Of a stretch of 43,490 bases of DNA, positions 14,109 through 26,400 are shown piece by piece. A program made the position numbers and the translations under genes. Under the pieces are notes generated by a model, which had not been told where the DNA came from, searched no databases, and saw only the letters and a list, made by a program, of their open reading frames with translations. Position 1 is the first letter of the stretch; the number at the start of each line of letters is the position of its first letter. The stretch comes from a virus: positions 1 to 43,490 of IMG/VR virus record IMGVR_UViG_3300029268_001171; one strand, 5' to 3'.

Positions 14109-14450
14109 TCACGGCACCGGGATCCAGCGGGCGTAGCGCCAGAGGACCATGCGGGAGATTTCCTCGCTCGGCTCGTCCCAGATCCCGCACCGCCGCATTT
14201 CTGCGCGGGCAAAAGCGTCTGCCTCCCACTCGACCCAGAGGCGGGCAATCCGTCGCACCCAGAGCAGGAAACAAGTGACCTCCCAAAACCGGTAGGCGAT
14301 CGTGAGCGTCCGGTGTTGCCGGGCGTGCGCCCACTCGTGGACGGCGACATAGCACGGGGCGTTGGGGTCGAGGTGGATCTTCCTCGTGCGCGGGTCGTAG
14401 TGCGAGCCGCGGACAGTCTCCCAAACCAAGTGGCGTTCTTTTCGGCTCAT
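14109..14450 (-). CDS. small zinc metallopeptidase-like protein, 113 aa
   Basis: The motif VAVHEWAHARQH (residues about 36-47) is an HExxH zinc site. Further on, WVEWEADAFARAEM (about 70-83) supplies the E-x-x-A-D/E-A-D-x-F-A block that gives the third ligand in gluzincin-type and 'Zn_peptidase_2'-like proteins. A hydrophobic segment (RFWEVTCFLLWVRRIARLWV) lies between them and could be a membrane-associated helix. The ATG overlaps the stop of the giant gene (ATGA), so the two are translationally coupled. The protein may process the giant polypeptide or another virion protein, or attack a host barrier; these are inferences. With only 113 residues it has little beyond the zinc core. Confidence 0.65.
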   Translation of the reverse strand: MSRKERHLVWETVRGSHYDPRTRKIHLDPNAPCYVAVHEWAHARQHRTLTIAYRFWEVTCFLLWVRRIARLWVEWEADAFARAEMRRCGIWDEPSEEISRMVLWRYARWIPVP

Positions 14451-17400
14451 GGGAACATGCGCTTGCGGGTCATCGTGCGGGCGTCCTCGAAGGCTTTTCG
14501 AATGGTGTCCACGTCATCGATCTTGGGTTTTGCGATCTTGGCGGCGGTGAGTTTGCCTTTCAGGATCGCGCTGGCAAAGCGTCCGGAGGCGACACTGAAC
14601 CGGTGGTATTGTTCGGCGGTCATCTTGTGCTCCTTGCCTGCGCGCTGGTAGGTGTCTGCCGGGGCCTGGGGAGCATAGGCTTGCGAGGGGTTCTCCCGGT
14701 TCCAGTTGAGAAGCAGGCGGTCGGCGGACTCGAGTTGCGCGTCGGCTTTGAGCGGGGTGGTGAGGAAAAGCCGGAGCACCGGGTTTCCGCCCTTTTGCAT
14801 GTCCTTCCCGTAGATGGTGGTCTTTGGCGGCGCGAAGTCTCCCGAGGGCAGGGCTTGATACATGGCCTCCGCGTGCTTGGTGTCGCGCACGTAGTCATCG
14901 AGGTTGCGAAGCGGCTGGCGGATGATGTTGGGAACGATCGCCTGCATGAGAAACCGCTTGGTTCCCTCGCCGACGTTCGCGCTTCCCTCCAAGGCTCTTG
15001 AAATGTCGGAGAATCCCTGCAGGAACGTCTTGGATTGCGCCTGCGCCATGAGGTAGCCGTAGAGCGCATCCATGTTGTCTGCCGTGGCGCCTTTGCTCTT
15101 GATCGCGCGGATCGTGTCGATGGTGGTTCCCAGCACCGTGGCGAGCGGCTCGTAGCGACCGTAGTGAAAGGTCCACCCATTGCGGCCGCCAATGCGGATG
15201 ACATAATCCCCGCCGTAGGCGCGCTGCTGGAGTTCGCGCTGGCCCCGGCTGATCAAGTTGTAGGGCATCGATCCGGTAATGAGCACCGGCTTGTCATCGT
15301 CGTCCCCGTCGCCTTGGGCCGCTCCCCAAAGCAGGGCGAGCGCGGTCCAGGCAATGAGCTGCTCGGAGACATCGCGCACGGCCTCGGGGTGGGTCGTGAG
15401 GTAGGGTTGCCCGTTTTTCAGTCCCATAAGTCCTCGCCCGACCTGCCATGCCAGATTTGCCGATCCCAGCGGGGTTTTGCGGATCCCCATGCGGAAAATG
15501 TTGTAGGGAGTGCGGACGAACGGAAAAAACAGCCCCAGAAGCCGGTTGCTGCCGCGCATGGTCTGAATCTTGGCCGCGAGGTCCTCGACCATGTTCCCGC
15601 CCTCTTCGCTTTCCCGCAAATCCTGCTGGAAGGTCAGTTCCTTGGATTTTTCCACCGCCCGCTGCCATGCGGCGTCGCTCCAACCGGCCTCGCGGGCCAT
15701 GTCGAAGGCGGTTTGCTCCCGGGCCATCTCCCATGCCTGGCTGGACCGGTCGGCAATGAGATCGTCGGATTTTAGGGTTTCATCCTTCTGAGCGAGCGCC
15801 TTGGCGAAAAATTCGACCATCTCGGCGGATGGCCGGGCCTTGGCGATATTCCCCGCAATCACCTGATCCCGGGTCTGGGAAAGCAGGGCAACGCGATCGG
15901 TAAGTTTCTTTCCAGAAAGCCCTTCGGACTTGGCAATGCGGTAGGCAACCGCCCCCACTTCGACCTGTCCGATGGCCGTCTTAAAGAACGAATCCGCGAA
16001 AAGGAGTGCCCGGCCCGGCACCCGGACCAGCCGGCCCAGCTTGCCGGGGATGGCGGACCGGACGTTTCCGGCCTTGTCGAAATTGTCGATCTCCATCGGG
16101 GTTCCAAGCACCGTGTGCTCAAAAAAGTCGTGTTCGGCGCTCCAAGCGCGTGCGACCATGGAGAGCCCCTTGGCCATTCCGGGGAGGAGCCCTTTTGCCA
16201 AAAAGCGGAATTCTCCGAGCCGGGCGGCCTTGCTGTCGCGGATCACCAGGTTGACCGTCGCCTCCATGCCGCGCTGCACGGTCATATCCCATGCGGCGTT
16301 GACCGTGTTGCCCGCGATATTCACGAATTGGGTTTGTGGCCCGGAGAGGATGTTCATGATCCACCACTCGTAGGCCATATCGAGCACGTTCGCCCGGGTG
16401 GCCGCCTGGATGGCTCGTGCCATTCGCATGACATGGGCGGGATCCTCAATGTTGAACCTTGGCCGACCCTGCTTCGCATCGTCCACGATCCCCAGCACCC
16501 CAAGCCATTTTGAGAATTCCCGCTCGGCAGTGGCATCATCGACGGTCTTCCCGGTAATCAGGGTGGCAGAGTCCGCCTTTGCCCCGGCCTGGAACTTGGC
16601 AAAATGCTGGGCGCGCATCTTGGCGATGAAATCGGTTTTGATCTGCTTGACCTCGGATTCGCTGATTCCCGCGGCCTTGGCGATGTCGGAAAAGGAACGG
16701 TTGCGCAAGATCATCCGGAAAGCCCGCTGGCGGCTCTCCTTGTCTCCGGCGGCGCGGGCAAGGAGTTGAACGAACTCCTCGATGATGTTGCGGTTTTGCA
16801 GGGAGAGCGTCACCCGATCCTTGAGGATGTCATCCACGTTGATCCCGGAGGCCTTGAGTTTTTCCAGCAGCGCCTTGGTCTCGGCGTCAATGATGGCGGT
16901 TTTCTCTGCCGGCGTGGCCGCTGCGTCGATCGCCTTCTGTGCCGCGGGCCGTGGTTTCAAAATCAAATCGGTGAGGAAATCCCGGTAGCGTTGCGCCGGG
17001 GTCTTGAGCGGATCCCGCCGGCTGGCCAGCGCGCGGCCCGCTGCCGTGCCGGTTCCCCGGAATGCCAGCCAAAAGACGTTGAAAGCGGCCCGGCTCTCCG
17101 GCGTTCCGGTTTTCAGCATCGCGTTGCGCAGGTCGGTGGCGATTTTTTCCGCGGCCTTTGTCTGCGCCGGAGAGATCGTCTGCCCGCCCAGACCCGCGCG
17201 CTCGATCGCCAGCTTCGTCCCGGCGTAGTCGCTGGCCAGCATGTTATCGGCTTCAAGCTGCCATTGTGTCTCCGACTGTGGGGAGAAATGGTCGGTGTAG
17301 TATTGGTCGGCTCCCCGCACGTCGGCATTGTCGGCCCCGTGGGCAAGGTCCGGCCGCCCGATCGTCTTGCGCCCCCCGGCGTCTTCCTCAACCAGCGCGG

Positions 17401-20400
17401 CAGCCTGGTAGTCGGGGATCTCGGAATCCAGGTCGCGCAAGAGCGCGTCGATGTCGGAAAAATCCTCTTCGGCAGAGGAATTAGTCTCTTCGGCTCCACG
17501 GGCAAAAAGAGCCTGGTTTTCAGAAAGGGAAATTTCCCCGCCCGGATGGTCAAGCAAATGCACTTTTCCCGAGGCATCGGTAAAGAGAGCGCGGGCCTGC
17601 GGGGTGCGCGGAAGCATCCAATAGGCGCGGCCCGGGTGCGAGGCATAGGCGGAATCGATTTCGCGAATGGTTTTCTGGAATTCCTTTGTGGCAATCTCTT
17701 GCGCGAGGGCAAAGTCCGTCGCGTTCGCCTTGTAGTCGCTCCGGTAAATCGGAAGCTGGCTATTTGTGACAGCAATGCTGCGCTCCCGTTCTCCTCCGGT
17801 TGTCTGGAAGAAATCGGCGAGTCTGGCTACTCCCCATTCTCGGGCTGGAGCGTAGGAGATTCCTTGGAAGGCTCTTTCCGCCGGTATGCCGTAGGGTCCG
17901 CCGTAAGCCTGTGCGCTTTTATCGGGCGAGGGATGCCATGGGGATTGCGTTTGCGATCCTTTTCCAGTTTGCGCCACTGGTTTTCCGGCGTCGTGTGGTA
18001 AGGGGCGGGATATTCCATTTGATTGCCCATACGAATCTCCTGGCGTTTCGTCAACCTGATACCCGCGCGCCATGAGTTGAAGCGTCGAGTTCAACCCGCG
18101 TTCCCCCAGATTTTTCCGCATGATTCGCAGGGCGGCTTTCAATACCTGCTCTGCCCTCTGCTTGCTGAGCCCGCCCATATCCTGCCCGATTTGTTCAAGC
18201 GTCTTGTGCTCGCTGAATCCCTGAATGGCGATCTGCATTTGGGGGGTCAAAGCGGAGATACTTTTATCCAAAACCCTCCTGCTCTCCCTCAAAGCGGCGG
18301 CGTCGGGAGCGGCAAGCGTGCGGGTGTCTGCGGCGAAATCTCCCCGTGTTTCGGAATCCGGGTCATCCGTCCTCGGTTCATCGAGAGAAACCGGAAACAG
18401 GCTGCGCCGGGTATCTTCCTTGCGGTAGAGCGAGCGGAGGCGGTTGCGCACAGAAACCCCGGCATAGGCGGAAAACGGCTTCCCAAGCGTCCCGTCGAAC
18501 TTCCGCGCGCTATCGGCGAGGGCCAGCCGGGCAACCTGCCGGATTTCCTCCTGGTCCACCCCGGGGATGTTGTTCCATGCGGAGGCGATGCGCATCGCCT
18601 GCGGGAGTTCCGCCTTGAACCGATCGAGCGGATACAACTCGGCGTCGGCCTGCGCCGCGGGGCGGTCCTCGGGGATCGAGTCGAAGTCGAAAAGCTCCTG
18701 ATTCGGGTCGTAGGTGGTCTTGCGCGCCTGGAGTTGTTGCGGTGTGTGGGCTCGCTGGTGGCGCTCGTCGGCATAGAGGGCCTCGGTCTCCACCCGTTCT
18801 TGTGAGAGCGTGTCGTATTCCTCTTGATACGGCCATGCTGCCGTTTCGGACATTCCGGCCAGTTGGCGCAAGCGTTCGGAATTCATGGCCTGGCCGCGCC
18901 CGAGAGATTCCACCGTGTCCACAAGCTCCTCCAATCGGGAAAGAAGCGTTCCCGGGCTGGTCACGACTCCAAAGCTCAAATCGTTCTCTGCGTCGGCGGC
19001 GCCGGTCACCAGGTCGAATGTCACCGCGCTCCGCTGCACCATGCGCTTGGCGTCCTCGTCCCATTCGTTGTCCACCTTCACGGTGGGGTGCAGGAAAATG
19101 GGCGTCCCGTTGACAGTGATCGAGGTCACGGGCGGGGAGATCTGGCGACCGTCGGCGCTCAGTCGCAGGGATCCGCGCGAGGCATCCAGCGCGGCCTTGA
19201 CGGCCTCGGCGGTGGCCGCTTTGGTCTCGAATGTCTCCCCGTCCACGGCCAGCACGATCCCCTTCTCGGCGATACCGGCGGCGAGGCGCCGCATCTTCTC
19301 GACAGAGGGAGCGAGGCGGGCAATGCGCTCGTCGTAGATTCGCAGGTGGTTTTGCGCGTTGGAAATCTCGGATTTCCGTCGATCGGCCTCCATTTCGTGC
19401 GCGTAGCGGGACATGCGCAGTTCGTCGAGCCGGGTGTTGATCTCCCAGAGCCGGCGACCGTATCTCCCGGAGAGCACGGCCCGCTGTTCCTGCAGGTTGA
19501 GGCTGGTTTTGTCCTCGGCCAGCTCGCGGCCCTTGATCTTGCCGGAAAGCGCGGCGTAGGCAAACCGCTGCTTGGTCTCAAGCTTTTGCCAGAGGGCGGC
19601 ATCCAGCGTGTCCTCCATGCCATAGCGCAGGAGTTCAATATCAACCCCCATCTCGCCGTGGACGTTTCCCTGGCGGAAAACCCGACCGTCGCGCTGCTCG
19701 AGTTCCGCCGGCGTCCATGGCACGTCCAGATGGTGGGCCGCGATCATGCGTTGCTGCATGTTCACTCCGGTTCCGAGTTTCTTCGTGGACCCGATGATGA
19801 CGCGGATCTTCCCCTCGTTCACCATGTCGAAAAGCGCCAGCTTCTTTTTATCGTTGTTCCATTTGGAATCCGTGATGACGGCGATTTCTTCCGCCGGGAT
19901 CCCTTGGGCGATCAGCTTTTCGCGGATGTCGTCGTAGAGGTTGAACGTCGTCCCCGGTCCTTTTTCGGGATCCAGCTCAATGTCAAGGCTTGAGGGTGTG
20001 ACGGCATCAAAGAGCGTGATTTTCTGTTGGTTGAAGGAATCGGCGAAAATCACCTGTGTGCCCTTGTAGGCGTCGGTGTCGTGGTAAAGGTCCATCAGAC
20101 GGCCAATCATGCGGTTGACCTTGCTGCCGGGTTCATCCTTGGCGCGGGGTTCGATCAGGCGGATGTCGATTGCGGCCGCCCGGCTCGCCATGAACGCCTG
20201 CACGGGCACGGCCCCAAGGCTGGGATTCTCGGCAATGTCCTTCCCGTCGAGTTGGGAATAATCATCCAGAACTCCGCGGATGTAGCGCACCCACTCGGCC
20301 ACGCCATTGCTTCTGGGCACCGCCACGAGTTCCGGGGCGCCGCCTTTGATTCCCGGGCGGTTCTTTACAACAAGGTCGTCTCCCAGTTTCACGTCGGCAG

Positions 20401-23400
20401 CCTGTCGCAAAAACGTGGCCCACTCGGGCAGGTTTACAAACCGGGAAAGCCGGTCCACGTTCTTGAAATCCCCATTGGCTCCCATCTCGCTCTCGGTGGT
20501 GACCACGGCAAATTTGCTCACAAACTGGTCGAAAAGTTCCACCTTGTAATCCCGCAGGACGTTCGGTGCCACCAGGCGGATCATATTCCAGATTTCCCCC
20601 AGCGTGTTTGTCACCGGAGTGCCGGTCATGGAAAAGACGTTTTTTCCACCCATCTGCGCCTGAATCTGCCGGGCGCGCATGAGCAGCGCGTATCCCTTTG
20701 CGCTCATGCCCCCGTCGATCCCCTTCGCCTCAAGCTGGGTGGAGAAGGGCATCTTCTTGAACTCGTGCACCTCGTCCACAATGAGGGCATCCACCCCGAG
20801 CTGTTGGAAATTGAGGAGCCCGGTATCGGTCCGGCGCTTCTTGGCCGAGTCAATGCGGCCTTCGAGTTTTTCGATTTGCTTGACCAGGGCCTTGACCGTC
20901 GGGGGCTTCCGGCGGTCCTCCTTGGCGTCAGCCACACTGTCGTAACCTTTCTCCTTCAACGTGGCCATGGCCTCGTCCACCAGCGCGCGGGAATGTTTGA
21001 TCTCCACCTCGGGATCATCCTCGATGAGACCAAACGTGGAATGGGCGATGACAACGGCATCCCAGTCGCCGGCGGCGATGCGCATCAAGAATTCTTTGCG
21101 CTTGGGTCCGCCCAGCTCGTCCTTGCGCCCGACCAGCACCCGGGCGGTCGGCGCCATCTTGGCGATTTCCTTTGCAAAGCCTTCCAGCGTGGCGTTGTGA
21201 ACCACGATCATGGGCTTGCGCGCCATTCCCAGCCGGCGCATTTCCAGAGCAATGCCGCTGCCGATGATCGTCTTGCCCCCGCCCACACCGTGCGCGATGA
21301 GCCCGAATCCCTCCTGGATCGCCCGCCAAATCGTGTTCTTCTTGTCGGGGTAGATGTTGAAATCCTTGTTCGCCCATGGGAAGGCGAGAAATTGCCCGTC
21401 GTAGGTGCGCTGGACGTGGGAGTTGACTTCCTGATTGTAAACCTCGGCAAGTTCGGCGGCGACATCCTCGGTTCCCCTCACCCAGGAAATGAATTTTTCC
21501 CCCAGCAGTTTCGCCCTTTCGCGCGCGGCGGTGGTGGCTGCCTGGTCGATCCCCCCTCCCTCTTTCTCGCTCTTGGTGATCGTGATGGCCTTGAGATTGA
21601 GCAGGGAATCCATGATCCCCTCGATCGGGGCGGAGGTCGTCTCGTAATCCTTGTATTCCACCCCGCTCTTGGAGTTGCGCTTGTCCCGGACCATCTCCCA
21701 CTCGCTGCGCTCGTTCTCGGTCTTGTAAACGAACCGGTAGCCGGAGACTCCCAGGCTTTCCAGGAATCGGTTGTAAATGTCCGCCGGGATCCATGTCGCC
21801 CCGACCGAAAACCGGATGTCCTCGATGCCGACACGCTGGGGCTGAATGGATTCCAGCATCCGCACATTGCGGGCGTAGTCCGGGCCCGCGGACTGCGCGA
21901 TGATCAGCTTTTTGCGCACGTTGCCCGAAAGGTATTGCTCGCGGGAGAACAGGCGCCCGGTTTCCGGATCCCGCACGGCGATCTCCTGCACAAGCAGGGC
22001 GTTCTCGACTTGCTCGGGGGTCTGTCCCAGCAGGTCGGCCATAAACCGGGAATCCACGGAATTGCGCCAGCCGAGGGAAATCCCAAAGGCATCTTCCAGG
22101 GTGTCCGCCTTGGTCGGCTCGCTGCGCGGCTCGAGCACGCGCTTGGTGAAGATGTCGGCCTTGACGTATTCCTTCTTCTGTCCCTTTTTCGCCCATTCCA
22201 GAATGGCGGACGTGCCCTTGTTGGCCGCTTTTTCCACCTCGGCCCCCAGCAGGCGGAAGTAATCCGGGTCATCGATGAAAAGGGCCTTGTTCCGGCGGTC
22301 GTGGAACTCGGCGAATTTCGCCTTGAAGGCGTCGTAATTCTGGTTGAGCTGGCGGCGGTTGTCTTCGATCTCCTCCGCGCTCGCCGTATCGGAGAGTTCC
22401 AAGTCGTATTGCCGGTTCAGGGCGTCGCGCACGTCGAGGAACCGGGAGACCCGCGGGGCATTCTTCGGGGCGTTGAGATCGGCATCGGGTTCGTCGTGGC
22501 CTTGGAAGTAATATTTCCCGTCCCGGTAAACGATGTTGCCCATTTTGACAACGGAAGCGCCGTTTCGCACCGGGCCGCTCTCCTCCACTTCTCCCATGAT
22601 CCCCTGTGGGATGGTGGCAAGGTCCTGCTGCATCGCCACCGAGGGCGGGCGGTTGGAATCGCCATGGACGGTCATTTCCTCTTTCTCCCCATACATGGAC
22701 CCGTCGTTGTCGAGCAGGCCGAGGATATTCTTGGGATTGGCCGCGAAGTATTCGTTGATCCGGATGTCCGCTCCCTTCTGGGTTTTGGCGTCTCCAAGGG
22801 TCGTCCACGCCTGGGCGTGCGGGAAGGGTTTCCCGTCCTTTTTCCGTAATACAATAATGTCGGTCACCACGTCGGTGCCGGCATTGTCCTTGAAGGCGTC
22901 GTTGGGCAGCCGGTAGGCGGCTACCAGGTCGGCGCGTTCGGAGAGCCATTTGCGGATCTCGGGGTTTCCCTTGTCCATTGTGAACGCGCTGGTGATGAAG
23001 ATTTGCACCCCGCCGGGTTTGAGCTTGGTCAGCGCCTTGCCAAAAAAGTAGTCATGCAGGTTGCTCACGGGTCCGCCCATCGCCTCAAGCGCCTTGTCGG
23101 CAACCGGGATGTTGGCAAACGGCACGTTCGAGATGGCGAGATCAATCGAGTTGTCGGCGATGTCGGCTTTCTGGAACCCGATGTTCTGGATATCGGCCTC
23201 GGGATAGAGCGCCTTGAGAATCTTTGAGGTGTAGGAGTCGAGTTCCACTCCAAAGAGTTTGCTGCGATCGGCAATCTCCTCGGGCATGAGTCCGAAAAAG
23301 TGTCCGATTCCCGCGCCCGGTTCCAAGACATTCCCGCCTTTGAATCCCATCCATTTCGCAATGTCCCACATGGAAGCGATGATTTGCGGGCTGGTGTAGT

Positions 23401-26400
23401 GGGCGTTGATCGTGCTGCGCTTGGCCGCCCGGTATTCCTCCTCGTTGAGAAGGGATTTCAGCTCCGCGTGGGCCTCGCCCCATTGGTTTTTCCAGTTTTC
23501 GAGGGATTGGGCGGCCGCAAGCTGGCTTTCGGCCTCGCTGCGGTAGTAATCGCTGTCCCCGTAGCTGCGGGTGCGCTCTGCCGTGCGCCGGCGGGTTTCA
23601 ATCTCTCCATTCTCCACGCGGTCTGCCTTGTCGTCGTCGAACGCCTGCGAGAGTGCGCCCCAGCCGGAAAATTTCACAAGCGCCTGTTTTTCCTCTGCCG
23701 TGGCCAGCCGGCCCTCGGACTCCATGGCCTTGATGATGCGCAAGGCTTCCAGGTTCGCCCGCAGTTTGCTCACGGTGCCCCGCGGGGCAAGCGCCTGATC
23801 GCGCGAAAGGGTGATGTTGCGAGCGGGATCCCCGACGGGCGGGCGCTGGGTGGTTACTCCTGAACCCGGTTGAGCAATGACATTGCTCTTTTTTGCAGGT
23901 CGGGGGGAAGCGGATCGTCCGCCCTTTCCTCCCAGTCCTCCGGATACGGGAAGAGTTCCTTGAGGGCTTCCGTCTCCTCCCGGTCGTCGAGTTTCATCGC
24001 CTTCACGAGTTGGAGCGCCTTCTGGTCCATCCACTCCAAGAACTCCTCCTCCGGCCCCTCGAGTCGTTCCTGAATCTCGCTCGGCGTCGCGCTGGCCAGC
24101 CAGGACTGAAAACAGGTCTCCCATTCCTCCGTCCGGCGGACGTTCTTGCGTTCTTCCGGCGTGAAGTTTCCGAGCAGGATTCGCTGCTCCTCGGGTGAGA
24201 GTTTGGTTTTCATTTTGTGGCTCCTGGTTGCTGATACGTTTGGGATCTCCATTCGTCAAGGGGCTCCCGAAAAGATCGAGTGCGACCGGGGCGGACACCC
24301 CAAGGTCGGACATGGCGGCGGCGGCTTTTGCCGATGGTGCGGAGATCCCCTCCCCTTGGAGCGCCTTGTCATAGGCGGCGATCTCCGGGGCGGAAAAGGC
24401 AAAGAGGTCGCCGGTCTGGTCGTCTTTGCTGGCGCGGCGGGCCTGCAACTGCACAGCTGGCGGGATATAGCCGTGAACGACGGCGGTTTTCTCCCACATG
24501 GGAAGGTCAGCCGATTGGATGACCCGATGGTAAATCTGTGCGAGGCGGCGTTTGGCCTCGGCTTCGGGGAGGTTCCTTAGTGAACCTTCGGGAGTTTGTC
24601 CCCGTGCTTGGCCTTCCACTCGGCCTTCGCGCGGTCGAAGTGGGCTTGCCTCTCCTGTTCGGTTTGGCCCGCCGGCCCGGTCGGTCTTAGCTTCTTGGTC
24701 TCGTTGGTTTTCATCCTCTAAGCTACCATACGCACTAGACATCAAATCGTCAACGCCTTTTGACCTATAAATGTGATCAATATGGCCTTCGTTGGTAATA
24801 ACCTCGAAGGGATATTTGTCTCCAAATTCGCGATAGAGTCTTAGGAAAACTTTTTGCGCCTCATAGTGCGCCTGGCCGAGGGAATCCTTGTCGAGCGGGC
24901 GTCCGATGTCCCGCAGTCTTTGGATGGCTGCCTCGGAAGCGTTTTGAAACGGGCGATAGACGAAGGTCAAATGAGGAGTCAGCCCGGCTGCCTCAACCTC
25001 CCCAATCATCCTCACCGCCCGGTCATAGTTTCCAAGGACTGTATCCATGAAAATGGCGGTCCGACGCTTGTCGTCATCGTCATACGTCTTGTGAACGGAA
25101 GTCGTCTTCCCGCTGGCCATCCCGCCGGCCATGAAAACCACTGTTCCACGCTTTGAGGGATCGGTGTTTTTGAGCCAGTGATCCCATGCCAGACGGGAGG
25201 TGATGTAGCCAGCCGGTGCCAGCGTGGCCCGGTCTATGGCGGGACGAAGGTCTTTGTTGTCGCGGTAGAGCGGGTAAACATCCCGGGCGAGGTCGGCATT
25301 GAGGTAGCGGCCTTCGGCTTCCTCTCCAAAGTCCTCTTTGGCAAGGGCGGTATATTTCCCAAGGGACTCCTCGGGGGATTTGGAAATTTGCGCGGCAAAG
25401 TGGGCTTCGATCGTGCGCTCGTATCGAGTGAGCCTGGGCGATGGCATAAAGCCGGGGAGCCCGGGATATCCGTTGGCGGCATCGGCCTCGACCGCTGCGC
25501 GAAACGCCTCGGGGAGTCCGTTCCATGCCCCCTGCACCGAGCGTTCGAGTTTTTTGCGCGAGGGATGATCGGCAGGAACGTTGGTTTCCTGCGGCAACGC
25601 TTGAGCAAGGATGTCTTCCGCGGCCTGGCGGCTCGGGCTGTCCACCGGCCTGCGCGCCATGAGCTGCATTTGTTCGACCGGGGCCCGGGGGATCCCGATG
25701 CGCACAAGTTGCGTTTCCAATTGGAAGTTGTCCGATAGCGCTTGGTCAAAGAACCCCATGAACTCCTGCCCGCTGGTCTTTTCAAGCTGGGTGAGTTCCG
25801 CGCTCTCCCAGCGGGTGAGGCTCTCGCCTTGGCGCTTGCGCTGCAGGTCCCGGATCCGGCGCGATCGGTTGAAACCCGTTCCCCGGGATTGGAGTTGGGG
25901 GGAGATCGATGAAACCTTGCGGAAGTGGGCTTCGATGGCTGCGTTGAGCGTCTCGGCCATGGTGGGGGCAGATCCCAGCAGATCGGCCTCACCTGTGAAA
26001 TGTTCCACGCCGCTGGCGAGGTCGGAGAGCAAGTCATCGAATCCGGCAGAGGTCTCGTCGGCATCCACAGAAAAGATGCCTTTTTTGTTCTTCGGAAGGA
26101 ATTCGACCTTCGAAGCGAGCGCGGAGGCGATGGCCTGGATAACCGGACCGTCCTCCCCGATTTCCTGTTGTTCGGCAGCCTGGGAAATCGCCAAGTTGAG
26201 CTTGCGTCCGTTCCGGGCATATTCGCTCACGCGCTCGAGTGTGCGCCCGATGGCGTCGGCAATGTTGCCGTGGCCTTTTGAGCGGAGTTGCAAGGCTGTG
26301 CCCGTCGCGCTCTTGATCAAGCTGGCGATCGTGGCGTGTCCACTCGACCATTGCGCGGAGGTGACAAACTCCCCGAGGGCCTTGCTGCGGAATGCGGCGG

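Noticed and set aside
15500-16500. Independent tape-measure or transmembrane protein gene in the C-terminal part of the giant frame
   Set aside because: The frame is continuous with the giant gene and no Shine-Dalgarno plus start pair marks a separate gene.
16604-18001. 465-codon plus-strand open frame
   Set aside because: Antisense to the giant gene, no motif and no ribosome site.
20027-22849. 940-codon plus-strand open frame
   Set aside because: It is antisense to the helicase and methyltransferase modules of the giant gene, has shadow composition (Val/Gly/His-rich, no motifs), and arises from GC-rich codon use on the other strand.
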